Source: Paenibacillus radicis (ex Gao et al. 2016) | GTDB taxonomy: Bacteria > Bacillota > Bacilli > Paenibacillales > Paenibacillaceae | Assembly: GCF_014641555.1 (NCBI RefSeq) | Contig: NZ_BMHY01000004.1 | Span: 62,001-126,000, forward strand | DNA length: 64,000 nt | Direction of reading: 5' to 3' | Shown: piece by piece, positions 27,306 to 37,669 of the stretch | Numbering within the stretch: position 1 is the first letter of the stretch | How the letters are laid out: every line of letters starts with the position of its first letter | Notes under the pieces: generated by a model | Told to the model about the DNA's origin: nothing | Databases searched by the model: none | What the model saw: only the letters and a program-made list of their open reading frames with translations | Translations under genes and position numbers: made by a program

Positions 27306-27576
27306 AATGCTTGATAATTTATATCCTATACAACGCTAAAGCGTTATATAAAACAGGTCGATTATGGTCAGACACCACCATGATTGCCCTGTTTTTTTAT
27401 TATCTTCACTTTCTTTAGTTCGTGTGGCAAGGGTAAAGAACAATTAGCGGACAGGTGATCAATTAATAATAGCCATTTAAATCGTATGATAGGGCTAGCG
27501 GAAATTTAAACAATTAGATCCTGTTTTCCGATATACATTAAATAAGTAACTTTTTAACAATGATGGAGTTGAGTGT
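27306..27576. other. Intergenic stretch upstream of the Hsp70 operon
   Basis: Holds the terminator-like hairpin at 27351-27398 and a short AACGCT/AGCGTT palindrome just before it. The remaining ~180 AT-rich bases should contain the operon promoter, but no CIRCE-like inverted repeat (TTAGCACTC-type) of HrcA-controlled heat-shock genes is visible. Confidence 0.5.
27351..27398 (+). terminator. Rho-independent terminator
   Basis: Nested hairpin: outer arms AACAGG and CCTGTT, inner ATTATGGT and ACCATGAT, followed by TTTTTTT. No intact plus-strand gene precedes it. Confidence 0.65.
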
Positions 27577-29250
27577 ATGCCAATAATCGGGATCGATTTA
27601 GGAACGACCAATAGTCTTGTAACTTGTTATTTGAATGATGAATGTGTCATTATCCCTAATGCATTAGGGGAGAAGCTGACTCCTTCGGTCGTAAGTGTGC
27701 TAGACACGGGTGAGATCATTACGGGAAGTCCTGCGAAGGAGCGACTTGTGACGAACCCGGAGAGGTCTGTCGCAGTGTTTAAACGGCATATGGGAATGGA
27801 AAAACGGTATGAATTAGGAAACTATCTATTTTCACCTACTGAGCTATCCGCTTTATTATTGAAGGCGCTGAAGGCTGACGCCGAAAGCTATCTTGGCATG
27901 GAAGTGACGGAGGCTGTCATTAGCGTCCCCGCCTATTTCAATGACAAACAAAGGCGTGCCACGAAAGAAGCAGGTCATCTTGCAGGCTTAAAGGTGGATC
28001 GGCTCATTAATGAACCATCAGCGGCAGCGGTAGCTTACGGTTTGAACCAAGATGGGGAAGAAAAGAAGCTGCTGATCTTCGACCTTGGTGGCGGAACTTT
28101 CGACGTATCGGTACTCGATATGTATGACCAGGTGATGGAAATACGTGCTGTGGCCGGGGATAATTTTATGGGTGGCGAAGATTTCGATGAAATCTTGATT
28201 CAATATTTCTTGGAACAGCATCACTTGAAGCTCGAGGATAATCGCGGTAAATGGTATGCAATACTTAAGAAACAAGCGGAAGCTTGTAAAATGGCTTTAA
28301 CCAAAGCGGAAAGCGCAGAAATGACTTGCATCATTAATTCGCAGTGCTATACGACACAGATTACCGCTGTCGAATTCGAGAAGCTTGCATTGAACTTGCT
28401 TGCCAAACTTAAGAAACCGCTGCAACGAGCGTTGAAGGATGCAGATATCTCACCTGAAGAATTAGATCATGTTATTTTGGTTGGCGGATCTACTAAGATG
28501 CCTGTTATTCGATCATTTGTTGCCCGATTATTCGGAAAGCTGCCGCTAAGTCATTTGAACCCTGACGAGGTTGTCGGTGTTGGAGCAGGTATAATTGCGG
28601 CTATGAAAGAACGTAATGAAAGCTTGCGCGAAAAGGTATTGACAGACGTTTGCCCGTATACACTTGGGATTAGTGTTATTGGCGACCGATTTGTTCCCAT
28701 TATTGAGCGAAATACCATTATTCCATATAGCAAAGTGGATCAATTCTGCAATGTTTATGACGATCAAACAAGTATAACAACCCCCATTTTTCAAGGGGAG
28801 AGCAGAAAAGCGAGTGAAAATTTGAAGCTTGGAGAAATAACTGTAGATTTTCCTCCCGCTCGTGAAGGTGAAGCTGTTATCGATGTAAGGTTTACATATG
28901 ATATTAATGGAATATTGGAAGTTGAAGTTTTCTCTCATACAACGAAGGAGAAGAAAGCAATCATCATTAAGAACAGCGACACAGATTTGACGGAGGAAGA
29001 AATTAAGCGAAGGTTAAAGGAAATTGAAAATCTTAAAATTCATCCCCGTGAGGATAGCAAAAATCAATTGCTGCTTGCCAGAGGGGAGCGATTATTCGAA
29101 GAAGCATTGTCAGATCAAAGAATGAAAATAGCTCGTGAGTTAGAAGAATTTGAGAAAGTATTGGATAAGCAGAATCCGCAGGATATTAAAAAGGCAGCAT
29201 TCGTTTTCGAACGGTTTATTCGGAGCATTGAAGATTGGACTGATCTATGA
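27577..29250 (+). CDS. hscC: HscC-type Hsp70 chaperone
   Basis: 557 residues, about 60 shorter than DnaK and equal to E. coli HscC (~556). The ATPase domain is intact: [12 protein letters not shown] (phosphate 1), [40 protein letters not shown] (phosphate 2) and [11 protein letters not shown] (adenosine loop). The substrate domain ([25 protein letters not shown]) is followed by a short helical tail without the long DnaK lid. HscC proteins are specialised Hsp70s with few known clients and dedicated J proteins. It overlaps the J-domain gene by ATGA; with the DUF1266 gene this mirrors the E. coli hscC neighbourhood of J-like and DUF1266 proteins. Confidence 0.9.
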   Translation: MPIIGIDLGTTNSLVTCYLNDECVIIPNALGEKLTPSVVSVLDTGEIITGSPAKERLVTNPERSVAVFKRHMGMEKRYELGNYLFSPTELSALLLKALKADAESYLGMEVTEAVISVPAYFNDKQRRATKEAGHLAGLKVDRLINEPSAAAVAYGLNQDGEEKKLLIFDLGGGTFDVSVLDMYDQVMEIRAVAGDNFMGGEDFDEILIQYFLEQHHLKLEDNRGKWYAILKKQAEACKMALTKAESAEMTCIINSQCYTTQITAVEFEKLALNLLAKLKKPLQRALKDADISPEELDHVILVGGSTKMPVIRSFVARLFGKLPLSHLNPDEVVGVGAGIIAAMKERNESLREKVLTDVCPYTLGISVIGDRFVPIIERNTIIPYSKVDQFCNVYDDQTSITTPIFQGESRKASENLKLGEITVDFPPAREGEAVIDVRFTYDINGILEVEVFSHTTKEKKAIIIKNSDTDLTEEEIKRRLKEIENLKIHPREDSKNQLLLARGERLFEEALSDQRMKIARELEEFEKVLDKQNPQDIKKAAFVFERFIRSIEDWTDL

Positions 29251-30611
29251 GTATATGGGACATATTGGGCATAGAATCAACGTTAGATAAAAAGGTCATT
29301 CGTCGTGCGTATACCGCTCTTCTTAAAATCTATCATCCGGAAGATGACCCGGAAGGATTTATGCGGCTTCGAACGGCCTACGAACAGGCGCTTAAGGGGG
29401 CAGAAAAAGGAAGAGGGCAGGAAAAACAGTACAAGATAGATAATCCCCAAGTGGAACAGGCTACATTTTACGAAACAGTGCTAGCAGAAAATCCAGAGAT
29501 TCCAGAAAATAAAGAAACCAGAGCTGAATACGTAATCCTTAATGAAGCAGCGCAATCAGAGAATCCTGGAAACAAAGAATCCGGATTTGAATATATACAT
29601 CTAAATGAAGAGTGGCAACGTTCTGAAACGAATGAATCTAGCATATCTGAACAACTGCTAATTCTCTACTCCGACGTGTTCAAGCGAAGAGAGGTTTACG
29701 AGTGGAGAAAGTTGTTTTTGCATCTTTCGCTTTTTGAAAAGGAGCGATTAACGGATGAAGTGATACGTTTCTTAACGGAGCATGGTGACTTACCGTTTGA
29801 TGTGTGGAATTATCTCAATGATGAATTTGCTTTAAGCGAGCTGCCGGATTTTCAGTGGAAAGAATTAATGCAGTATGATTTCGGACTATCGTTTGAATAT
29901 TTGAACCCTGAAAATTTTTGTGATTACTCCCAATATGTGAATTTAAGGTTTCAAGCGTTTCTATTGTTAAGGGATTTTAAATGTAGTGAATGTATCGAGG
30001 CAGGACTGCGGGCAATCTCGATCTATGCAGATGATCCCGTGCTGCATCGCTTGTTGGGCATCGCATACTATCAAATTGCTGATTATGATCAATCAATTCT
30101 ATGGTTAAGTAAACTGCTAAAGGCAACAGATGCTGATTGTGACGGATTCGTTTATCGCGGCTACGCTTACTATAGAACTGGAGATTATGAACAAGCTTCT
30201 GCAGATTTCGAACGAGCTATTGCAATTGATCCCGAGCACTACGACGCGCAAAAAGGCTACACTCTAACGGTACACGCACTGAAAAAGTTGAAGCAGGGTC
30301 AAGTAAATGAAATGCCACTTAGTGGAATAAGTAAGATGGACTTGGAATTGGATCGCATCATCCATTGCACAGATGAGATGTTGAAGTGGCCAGAGCCGTC
30401 AATGAAACACACTTTTAAGACCTATTGGGAATTAAATAATACGGTCCTCCCCAAAATAATCACTTTTGGAATAGGTAATCTAATTTGTATTTACGCCATC
30501 ATAAGATTGTTCATTACGATTGATTTTATGCCGTCAATTTTAGTGTTGCTCCTGCCCATAAGTTTGTTTAGTTTATATTTACTCAAATTAATTGGTGACT
30601 TAGAAAGGTAA
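29247..30611 (+). CDS. J-domain co-chaperone with TPR repeats and C-terminal membrane anchor (HPE-type)
   Basis: 454 residues. The N-terminal ~45 residues form a divergent J domain ([20 protein letters not shown], then [10 protein letters not shown]); the tripeptide at residues 30-32 is HPE instead of the canonical HPD. A charged, acidic linker (~60-140) precedes TPR-like helices (~240-330: [40 protein letters not shown]). Two hydrophobic segments near the C-terminus (~400-450) suggest anchoring in the membrane. It would stimulate the ATPase of the preceding HscC-type Hsp70 and bring clients to it. The gene starts in the stop of hscC and is followed six bases later by the DUF1266 gene. Confidence 0.85.
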   Translation: MSIWDILGIESTLDKKVIRRAYTALLKIYHPEDDPEGFMRLRTAYEQALKGAEKGRGQEKQYKIDNPQVEQATFYETVLAENPEIPENKETRAEYVILNEAAQSENPGNKESGFEYIHLNEEWQRSETNESSISEQLLILYSDVFKRREVYEWRKLFLHLSLFEKERLTDEVIRFLTEHGDLPFDVWNYLNDEFALSELPDFQWKELMQYDFGLSFEYLNPENFCDYSQYVNLRFQAFLLLRDFKCSECIEAGLRAISIYADDPVLHRLLGIAYYQIADYDQSILWLSKLLKATDADCDGFVYRGYAYYRTGDYEQASADFERAIAIDPEHYDAQKGYTLTVHALKKLKQGQVNEMPLSGISKMDLELDRIIHCTDEMLKWPEPSMKHTFKTYWELNNTVLPKIITFGIGNLICIYAIIRLFITIDFMPSILVLLLPISLFSLYLLKLIGDLER

Positions 30612-30616
30612 ACAGG

Positions 30617-31324
30617 ATGATTATACAACGTTTATGGGATCTCTCACTTAGTATGACAGCAGCCTATGGCTCTTCAAAAGATATAGAAGGGTTATGCAGT
30701 GTGAAGGACTTGTGGAAGAGGGTGGGAAGTACTGAATTTCAGCTCACACCTCAGCTTCTGTACGGGATGCCGGTGTACAATCGGTTGGAGCAAGCAGGAG
30801 TGAAAGAAGAAGTAGAAATATATTTGCGTTCATCCTTTCAGGTGCATAATGCGGCCAATCTGCATGAGAAGCTTGAATCGCTGCTGATTGGCAGTGAGTA
30901 TGTTTTACGTTTTATCGAAATGAGAAAAACGATCTCTGCAATGCCTTATAGGGAGAGAGTGCGGAAGCTTCAGGCAATGAAAGATGATGAACAGGAGGCT
31001 GCTCTCTACGAGATAGTGATGCAATACGACCTAGCCTTGCCTGAAGCAGGCATTCTAGCCTTCGATATTGCAACCTACGTAAGCTTATGCCGTTTAGGTG
31101 CATTTATGGGATTTATCGAAGAAACTGATGTTTATAAGCGGTTAGAACAATCGACATCCTTGGCTCGTCAACACTTCTCTAGTTTCGAGCAGTATGCTTT
31201 GTCTAGTGCGGTAGGCGTACTGTTTAGCAATGGCAATGTGAATAAAGAAGAAGTGCTGAACAACTATTATTCTTCTCTCCATCATCCTTATAGCTATTGG
31301 CGTCATTTAGAATGGGCGCAGTAG
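30617..31324 (+). CDS. DUF1266-domain protein
   Basis: 235 residues, soluble. The C-terminal half carries the DUF1266 signature: YDLALPEAGILAFDIATYVS followed by CRLGAFMGFIEE and a FSSFEQYALSSAVG segment. Biochemical function is unknown. In E. coli, DUF1266 proteins (YbeR, YbeU) are encoded beside J-like proteins and HscC; the same trio here in a Bacillota argues for a conserved functional link. It lies five bases after the J-domain gene, whose end supplies its weak ribosome binding site. Confidence 0.8.
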   Translation: MIIQRLWDLSLSMTAAYGSSKDIEGLCSVKDLWKRVGSTEFQLTPQLLYGMPVYNRLEQAGVKEEVEIYLRSSFQVHNAANLHEKLESLLIGSEYVLRFIEMRKTISAMPYRERVRKLQAMKDDEQEAALYEIVMQYDLALPEAGILAFDIATYVSLCRLGAFMGFIEETDVYKRLEQSTSLARQHFSSFEQYALSSAVGVLFSNGNVNKEEVLNNYYSSLHHPYSYWRHLEWAQ

Positions 31325-31372
31325 TGCTGTCCCAAAGCAGATTATCTGCCGTTGGACAATGCTTAGTTTTTC

Positions 31373-31419
31373 AAAAAAAGCGAGTCAGTGGGTTAATTGA
31401 CCCCTACGACTCGCTTTTA
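31373..31419 (+). terminator. Rho-independent terminator (possibly bidirectional)
   Basis: AAAAAGCGAGTC and GACTCGCTTTTA arms. A-rich 5' and T-rich 3' flanks allow it to serve the chaperone operon and the convergent hydrolase gene. Confidence 0.8.
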
Positions 31420-31530
31420 TTGATTTAAACTCAACCACCTGAGCAAGTATTAAAACAATATGCCATTTATTCCTCCATATGATTCGATTCATTTATCATT
31501 CATGATGAGGGCGAATACTCTTTTAAATTG

Positions 31531-32409
31531 TTATAGCTCCGGCGACCATTTTTCTGGAACATGAACATAGTGATCGGCTTCCTTCCGAATACGGCCAAAG
31601 CCCGGGAAATTCAGATGCATGCCAGACACGAGCAATTTTTCCTCTGCCGCTAAATCCAAGATACGTTTTCTTGTCTCCACGCCCAATTCGGGTAAAACAT
31701 CCATTACAATTTTTTCTTCCGGTCTCAACAATTGAATGGCTGCGTTATGAATAATATCTCCCCAAATCAGCAGCTTCTCGCCATTGGATTCAATAAGATA
31801 AGCCGTATGGCCGGGGGTGTGGCCAGGTGCCTCAATCGCTTGAATGCCTGCAACAGGCTCTGTTTCGGTGACGGCAAACGTGCGAATTCTTCCTTCATAA
31901 GGCGCAAAAGCAGCTTCTGCCATTTGAAAATTGGCCGTTTCAATTTCATCGGATGGATCTTTAATATTCCGCTTGTCCAGCCAATACGCATATTCGGTTT
32001 CCTGTACGACGACTTCTGCATTTGGAAAAGCTTTCGTCCCGTCCGTATGAATAAGACCATAGGAATGATCGGGATGGATATGCGTTAGCAAGACGGTTTC
32101 AATATCGTTAACATCTACGCCCGCTGCTTTGATATTGTCGAGTACAACGCCAACACCCATGCCAAGACCTGCATCGATTAAGGTCAAGCGGCCATTCACA
32201 TTGACGATAAAACAGTTCGTATTGAGAACAAGGGGACTGCTCTCGAAATTGGAATGGAGCATTTCTTTTCCTTTGTCCTCCATCAGTTCATAATAAGGCC
32301 AGAATGGCAGTGTTGAATTTCCATCGGACACGACAGTAACGAGCACTTCACCAATCTTTTTATGATAAACTGCAGGAACTTGAGTAACGGATGGATAGCT
32401 GTAAGTCAT
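31531..32409 (-). CDS. Metallo-beta-lactamase-fold hydrolase
   Basis: About 292 residues. The zinc-binding motif LLTHIHPDHSYG (HxHxDH type) is followed by a GHTPGHTAYLI histidine and LIWGDIIHN aspartate, completing the binuclear site. The longer spacing and N-terminal strand region place it with the lactonase/general hydrolase group (AHL-lactonase-like or similar) rather than true beta-lactamases. No signal peptide is seen. The start at 32409 is chosen because AGGAAGGAG lies upstream; the open frame extends 35 codons further without motifs. It is divergent from a TetR regulator, which probably controls it. Confidence 0.85.
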   Translation of the reverse strand: MTYSYPSVTQVPAVYHKKIGEVLVTVVSDGNSTLPFWPYYELMEDKGKEMLHSNFESSPLVLNTNCFIVNVNGRLTLIDAGLGMGVGVVLDNIKAAGVDVNDIETVLLTHIHPDHSYGLIHTDGTKAFPNAEVVVQETEYAYWLDKRNIKDPSDEIETANFQMAEAAFAPYEGRIRTFAVTETEPVAGIQAIEAPGHTPGHTAYLIESNGEKLLIWGDIIHNAAIQLLRPEEKIVMDVLPELGVETRKRILDLAAEEKLLVSGMHLNFPGFGRIRKEADHYVHVPEKWSPEL

Positions 32410-32659
32410 TGTATGAAAACTCCTTCCTATGGGAATTATTCGCTTGAGTTCGCTTCTGCATGAGAAGCAACTGGGCGTATGTGTAATATTAAATACTCGG
32501 TGAGACGGCATCAACCAACAATAAGCCGGATTTGTTGCTTAAGCGAAGCTCTAAAAATATTGTTGGGTAAACTAGAAAGAAATCGAACAGTTGTCGGAAA
32601 AGCTGCGGTTGTCTATAATATGAAGATATTAAAAGTAGTAGAAAAGAGGGGAAGAAATC

Positions 32660-33232
32660 ATGTTAACCACGGAGGTTAATCTGAAGGATCCGCGGGTCAT
32701 TCGAACGCGTCAGCTTATTATAGATGCATTTGTACTTTTGCTTGGTAAACAGGACTTCCACTCTATTACAGTCAGTGATATTTCGAAGCAGGCTACGATC
32801 AATCGAGCGACATTTTATGCTCATTTTCCAGATAAGTACGCGCTTATTGAAGAGTATTTATCCAGCAGCTTTATCGAGTTTATCTACCGGCGAGTAGATA
32901 AACAGGCTGACCTTACGGAAGAAACCGTTACGTCGATCATTATTGGTTTATGTGAATATCATGAGGCATCCAATAAACGGTGCATGAAGAACTATGATAC
33001 GGTAGCTTCACTTGTAGAAAAGAGCATCATCGCACAATTGGAAATTTTCATTTTGCAAATGATGGGCAATAATTGTGAAGAAACGCAAAAAGATATACTG
33101 GAGTTAGCGGCTAACATGCTGACCTGGTCCATTTATGGCAGTACGTATCGTTGGAGCCGGGATCGGAGAACAGAAACGCCACAGCAATTTGCGATCAAGA
33201 TTATGCCAATGATTAAGGGTTATATTAAATGA
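32660..33232 (+). CDS. TetR/AcrR-family regulator
   Basis: 190 residues. The N-terminal helix-turn-helix is clear (IIDAFVLLLGKQDFHSITVS, DISKQATINRATFYAHFPDK), and the C-terminal two thirds are helical, of the TetR_C type. It presumably represses itself and the divergent metallo-hydrolase gene through the 250-base intergenic region; a small ligand is unknown. GAGGGGAAG lies nine bases before the ATG. Confidence 0.88.
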   Translation: MLTTEVNLKDPRVIRTRQLIIDAFVLLLGKQDFHSITVSDISKQATINRATFYAHFPDKYALIEEYLSSSFIEFIYRRVDKQADLTEETVTSIIIGLCEYHEASNKRCMKNYDTVASLVEKSIIAQLEIFILQMMGNNCEETQKDILELAANMLTWSIYGSTYRWSRDRRTETPQQFAIKIMPMIKGYIK

Positions 33233-33252
33233 TTATGGGGTACAAATCGGAG

Positions 33253-33291
33253 AAGCCAACTACCAGTCATGTGACAGGGGTTGGCTTTTTT
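33253..33291 (+). terminator. Rho-independent terminator
   Basis: AAGCCAAC and GTTGGCTT arms followed by TTTTTT; ends the TetR gene. Confidence 0.85.
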
Positions 33292-33429
33292 GTCGATAGA
33301 TGACGAAATGAAACGAAAGAAACAGTTATCTTCACAATCAAATCTCATTATCCGAGTTTTAGATAAATAATAAGCGTCTTCGATAAAGAATTCCTCTGTA
33401 AAATTCATTATATTTAATGATAAGCCGAA

Positions 33430-33443
33430 AGTGAGCGCTTTCA
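33430..33443. promoter_or_regulatory. Candidate cre site (CcpA) upstream of the glycan operon
   Basis: Read on the minus strand it is TGAAAGCGCTCACT, matching the cre consensus TGWAARCGYTWNCW at 13 of 14 positions. It lies about 125 bases before the first gene of the glycosidase operon, the region where the promoter must be. Carbon catabolite repression of the operon is inferred. Confidence 0.55.
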
Positions 33444-33568
33444 AAGTCAACGACTCGTTAACATTCATCATTGTTCTTACACAGCCAGATTACGCATAGG
33501 GATGACAATTGGAAGCTTTATAGGCTGACTTCACCTTGTTTAATCCTAAGTTAAATGGAGGGGAATTT

Positions 33569-34753
33569 ATGAGTGAATATTCAGGCGGCAAACGAGACAT
33601 GAAGAAGGTACGTATCGGCATGATCGGTTACAAATTTATGGGCAAAGCACATAGCCATGCCTACAGAGATGTCCCCTTTTACTTCGATCTGGATACGGAG
33701 CCCGTATTGCAGACAATGGTAGGGAGGGACGAGCAGGCGGTTAAGCTCGCATCGGAAAAGCTGGGCTGGCAATCTTATGAGACAGATTGGCGCCGGCTGC
33801 TGGAGAGAGATGATATCGATGTCATCGATATTGGAACTCCCAATCATATGCATGCGGAAATCGCAATCGCAGCCGCTAAGGCGGGAAAACACATACTGTG
33901 CGAGAAACCTCTCGCCCTGAACGTTCAAGAGGCCAAAGAAATACTGGATGCGGTTCAGAAGGCTGGCGTCATTCACATGGTGTCGTACAATTATCGGTTT
34001 GCACCCGCCATTCAATATGCCAAGCATTTAATTTCGACAGGCGCGCTTGGTTCTATCTATCACTTTCGGGCACAGTATTTGCAGGATTGGATCATGGACC
34101 CGGGCTTCCCGCTCGTCTGGCGTCTTCGCAAGGAAATTGGCGGATCGGGAGCGCTTGGAGACTTAATGGCGCATTCTATCGATCTAGCACGTTTTTTGGT
34201 CGGAGAGATCAGCGAAGTATCGGGCATGATGGAGACATTTATTAAGCAAAGACCAATTGGAGAAATGACTGGCGGGTTAAGCGCAACAGTAGATAGCGAT
34301 AGTAAGGGCGATGTAACCGTTGATGATGCAACGGCGGCATTGGCAAGGTTTGAGAATGGAGCGCTAGGCGTATTCGAAGCGACCCGGTTCGGAAGAGGAA
34401 ATCGCAACGGCAACCGGATGGAGATCAATGGTTCAAAGGGATCGATCCGGTGGGATATGGAAAATATGAATCAGCTCGAGCTGTATTTAGAGGATGATCC
34501 GCGGGGGATGCAGGGGTTCCGCACGATCGATTGCACGGAAGTCGAACATCCTTTTGCTAAAGCCTACTGGCCGGCAGGACACGGAATTGGTTATGAACAT
34601 ACCTTTATTAATCTCATACATGAGCTGATGAGAAGTATATCAACGGGAACCGTACCTTCTCCGAACTTCGAAGATGGTTACCGCAATCAAGTTATTCTGG
34701 AGACGATAGAGCGGTCAAACATCGAACGAAGATGGCTTAACGTTTCCTATTAG
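33569..34753 (+). CDS. Gfo/Idh/MocA-family sugar oxidoreductase
   Basis: 394 residues. The N-terminal Rossmann domain shows VRIGMIGYKFMGKAHSHAY and the dinucleotide/catalytic motif HILCEKPLALNVQEA (EKP). The C-terminal domain contains GALGDLMAHSIDLARFLVG with the D-xxx-H catalytic pair typical of sugar dehydrogenases. It is the first gene of a unit with a xylose-isomerase-like protein and two glycosidases, so oxidation of a sugar released by them is plausible. GGAGGGG precedes the ATG; a longer upstream frame of 11 codons is rejected. Confidence 0.87.
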   Translation: MSEYSGGKRDMKKVRIGMIGYKFMGKAHSHAYRDVPFYFDLDTEPVLQTMVGRDEQAVKLASEKLGWQSYETDWRRLLERDDIDVIDIGTPNHMHAEIAIAAAKAGKHILCEKPLALNVQEAKEILDAVQKAGVIHMVSYNYRFAPAIQYAKHLISTGALGSIYHFRAQYLQDWIMDPGFPLVWRLRKEIGGSGALGDLMAHSIDLARFLVGEISEVSGMMETFIKQRPIGEMTGGLSATVDSDSKGDVTVDDATAALARFENGALGVFEATRFGRGNRNGNRMEINGSKGSIRWDMENMNQLELYLEDDPRGMQGFRTIDCTEVEHPFAKAYWPAGHGIGYEHTFINLIHELMRSISTGTVPSPNFEDGYRNQVILETIERSNIERRWLNVSY

Positions 34754-34831
34754 AAAATTTGCATTAGTACGCAGCTATGACGACAGGTTATTTTTCAAAT
34801 AAATGATTGGAAAAAAAGGAGTCGATTAGAT

Positions 34832-35872
34832 ATGTCATTATTCAAATTTTCGGTAGGTCCTTGGAATGTTCATGAAGGTGCGGACGCATTTGGTCCGGAT
34901 GTCAGACCGTCTTTATCGTTTGATACTAAACTCAAGAAGTTCAAGGAAATGGGATTCGAAGGCATTCAATTTCATGATGATGACGCGGTTCCAGACATGA
35001 ACGACCTTTCGGAGAAGCAGATTATCTCTCGTGCAGCCGAGGTCAAGGCCTTTCTAGATGAACAGGGGCTGGAAGCGGAATTTGTCGCGCCAAGGCTTTG
35101 GATCGACCCGCGGACGGTTGATGGCGGCTTTACGTCCAATTCCCAAAGCGATAGAGAGTTCGCGTTATGGCGGGCGTTTCGATCGATCGATATTGCCAAG
35201 GAGCTGGGAACCAATCGGATCGTGTTATGGCTGGCACGGGAAGGAACGTTATGTCTGGAAAGTAAAGATCCAGTAGAGAGCATGGTGAGATTGCGGGAGG
35301 CCGTTAATGCGATGCTGGCGTACGATCCTAACGTGCGTATCCTGATTGAGCCAAAGCCTAATGAACCGATCGACCGCAGCTTCCTGCCAACTGTTGGACA
35401 TGTTCTCGGGTTCGCGGCGGGTACGAATGACTCATCCAGAGTTGGCGCTTTGCTTGAATCCGCGCACGCTGTATTGGCGGGGCTGGAGCCTGCGATCGAG
35501 ATGGGGTTTGGTCTGGCGCACGGTAAATTATGGGGTGTCCATCTGAATGATCAGAACGGTCTTCGATATGATCAGGATAAAGCGTTTGGCGTGGAAAATC
35601 TTCGTTCCGCGTTCAATCAAGTGAAGGTATTGACCGATCATCAATACGGCAAAAACGGGGAGTTCGTCGGGCTGGATGTGAAAGCGATGAGAACCCAATC
35701 TGTAGATCAATCGTTCCGTCACTTGGAGAATAGTCTGCGAATGACCAAGCTGCTGGAAAACAAAGTGCGGCGGCTGAACCGGGAAAAGGTGGATCAGTTC
35801 CGCGCAGCCCGAGATTATGAGGCGCTTGAGATGTATATTATGGAACTGCTGCTGGGCGAGGAATCGGCCTGA
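34832..35872 (+). CDS. Xylose isomerase-like TIM-barrel sugar isomerase
   Basis: 346 residues. The pattern follows the xylose isomerase fold: FEGIQFHDDDAVP, LEAEFVAPRLWIDPRTVDGG, metal-ligand segments LIEPKPNEP, LESAHA, WGVHLNDQNG and FVGLDVKAM. The acid residues in these segments should bind two divalent metals. It interconverts an aldose and ketose; the actual sugar may be xylose, rhamnose or fucose-like given the neighbouring glycosidases. AAAGGAG lies before the ATG, and the gene is 78 bases after the oxidoreductase. Confidence 0.82.
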   Translation: MSLFKFSVGPWNVHEGADAFGPDVRPSLSFDTKLKKFKEMGFEGIQFHDDDAVPDMNDLSEKQIISRAAEVKAFLDEQGLEAEFVAPRLWIDPRTVDGGFTSNSQSDREFALWRAFRSIDIAKELGTNRIVLWLAREGTLCLESKDPVESMVRLREAVNAMLAYDPNVRILIEPKPNEPIDRSFLPTVGHVLGFAAGTNDSSRVGALLESAHAVLAGLEPAIEMGFGLAHGKLWGVHLNDQNGLRYDQDKAFGVENLRSAFNQVKVLTDHQYGKNGEFVGLDVKAMRTQSVDQSFRHLENSLRMTKLLENKVRRLNREKVDQFRAARDYEALEMYIMELLLGEESA

Positions 35873-35906
35873 AGCATAAAGTTAGGCAGCAAGAGGAGTA
35901 GAGGCA

Positions 35907-37616
35907 ATGTCTGCTAATCAAAATGAACAAGCAGTAGAAGCAGATTTATGGTTCAGGGACTTTGGCGGCAGACCGGATTCCGGCGAAGATGCCGGACCAG
36001 CTATGCGCAGAGCCATTGAAGCGGCTGCTGCAATGAAGTCAGCTGTGCGGCTCATTTTGGAGCCGGGCCGTTATGATTTCTACGCAGAAACGGCTGACAA
36101 AGCGATTTATTACATTACGAATACAGCGAGTGAAGAGGAGAATCCCAATCCTCTCAAGACGATTGCAATCTTCATGAAGGAACTGCGTAATTTCACGTTG
36201 GACGGCAATGGTGCTTTATTTATGTTTCACGGAAAAGTGACGATGTTTGCAATGGACCATTGCGAAGCAATCGTCATTCAGAACCTGAGAACGGATTTTG
36301 CGCGCCCTACAGTTGTCGAGATGAAGATTGAAGACTTGGGAAAGGACTTCATCGATGTCGTCGTCCATCCGGATTCTCATTACTTCTTTCGAGAAGGCAA
36401 GCTTACCTGGGTGGGCGAAAACTGGCAGTTTTTCGAAGGGTTGATGCAAGCTTGCGATCTGTCAACGAATACGACCTGGCGGATGGATAATGTGCTTGAA
36501 CAAGCATCCCGTATCGAAGAGCTGTCTCCGCGACGGCTTCGCTTTCATTATGAACAGTTTCCAAAAGAGCCTTTGTCGAAAAAGTGGCGGCTGCAGATTC
36601 GTGACGGAATCCGGGATCAGGTCGGGATGTTTATTCACCGGAGCAAGGACGTCCAGCTCATGAATGTCAGTCTTCATTTCATGCATGGGCTCGGAATCGT
36701 CGGTCAATACAGTGAGAATCTGAGCTTTAGCCAGCTGGATCTATCGCCGCGCATGGAAACATGCCGCTCAGTGGCTGCTTTTGCCGACTTTGTCCATTTG
36801 TCGGGCTGCAGAGGGAAGATTGAAATTAAGAACAGCCGATTCGTTGGCTCTCATGATGATGTCGTAAATGTTCACGGTACACATCTTAGAATTGTCGCTC
36901 AACCTTCTCCGAACCAGGTTGTTGTTCGTTTCATGCATGCTCAAACCTATGGATTTGAAGCATTCTATGCAGGAGATGAGATTGAATTCGTCCGCAGACG
37001 CTCATTGAAGCCGTTTGCTAGCAGCAAAGTCATACATGCGGAAATGTTAAATAGGCGAGAGCTGTTACTGACTTTGGAGCATCCCGTTCCTGGCGGAGTT
37101 GAGGAAGGGGATGTTCTAGAGAATGTAACGTGGACGCCAGAGGTCGAAATTCGTGACAATTATTTCGCCCGCATTCCTACGAGGGGTATTCTCGTAACAA
37201 CGCGACGGAAGGTGGTCATTGCCGGCAACGTATTTGACCGGCTGAAAATGAGTGCTGTCCTGATAGCAGATGATGCGGCTTACTGGTACGAATCCGGCCG
37301 GGTTGAAAACCTCATGATACGTGAAAATCAGTTTATCGAATGCGGTGGTCCTGGACTTCCCATCATTGCTATAGCACCAGAAAACGAAGAAACAGAACAA
37401 AGCGAGCCGGTCCATGAGAATGTAATGATTTTATACAATATATTCGTTCTGCCGACGCAGGAGACGCTCGTACTGGAGGCCAAAAGCACACGATCATTGG
37501 CTTTCAAACGGAATACAGTTCGCGCAGGAGCTTCTCTCGTTACTATTGAAGATGCGATACACCTTGTCGCTTGCAGCGATGTGAGCATGGAAGAGAACAG
37601 GCTTGAGAATTTATAA
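35907..37616 (+). CDS. Right-handed beta-helix glycosidase, GH110-like (alpha-1,3-galactosidase)
   Basis: 569 residues with many short strands of a pectate-lyase-like beta-helix. The N-terminal WFRDFGGRPDSGEDAGPAMR motif and the run NFTLDGNGALFMFHG followed by CEAIVIQNLRTDF agree with my memory of GH110 enzymes, which remove terminal alpha-1,3-galactose (blood-group-B type or linear B). No signal peptide, so it acts on imported oligosaccharides. A SHDDVVNVHGTHL segment holds acidic residues likely to be catalytic. It is followed 53 bases later by a GH95 gene. A different beta-helix hydrolase is the main alternative. Confidence 0.72.
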   Translation: MSANQNEQAVEADLWFRDFGGRPDSGEDAGPAMRRAIEAAAAMKSAVRLILEPGRYDFYAETADKAIYYITNTASEEENPNPLKTIAIFMKELRNFTLDGNGALFMFHGKVTMFAMDHCEAIVIQNLRTDFARPTVVEMKIEDLGKDFIDVVVHPDSHYFFREGKLTWVGENWQFFEGLMQACDLSTNTTWRMDNVLEQASRIEELSPRRLRFHYEQFPKEPLSKKWRLQIRDGIRDQVGMFIHRSKDVQLMNVSLHFMHGLGIVGQYSENLSFSQLDLSPRMETCRSVAAFADFVHLSGCRGKIEIKNSRFVGSHDDVVNVHGTHLRIVAQPSPNQVVVRFMHAQTYGFEAFYAGDEIEFVRRRSLKPFASSKVIHAEMLNRRELLLTLEHPVPGGVEEGDVLENVTWTPEVEIRDNYFARIPTRGILVTTRRKVVIAGNVFDRLKMSAVLIADDAAYWYESGRVENLMIRENQFIECGGPGLPIIAIAPENEETEQSEPVHENVMILYNIFVLPTQETLVLEAKSTRSLAFKRNTVRAGASLVTIEDAIHLVACSDVSMEENRLENL

Positions 37617-37669
37617 TTTATGTCGTTAATATTTCATGGCAATAATCTTCATCTGGGAGGAAACAACAA

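Noticed and set aside
27399..27576. HrcA CIRCE element controlling the Hsp70 operon
   Set aside because: No TTAGCACTC-N9-GAGTGCTAA-like inverted repeat is present upstream of 27577.
32479..32679. Small open frame between the hydrolase and TetR genes
   Set aside because: Lies across the divergent promoter region and overlaps the TetR start without coding features.
33536..33568. Upstream extension of the Gfo/Idh/MocA gene (11 extra codons)
   Set aside because: GGAGGGG lies inside this extension, six bases before the ATG at 33569, so the downstream start is used.
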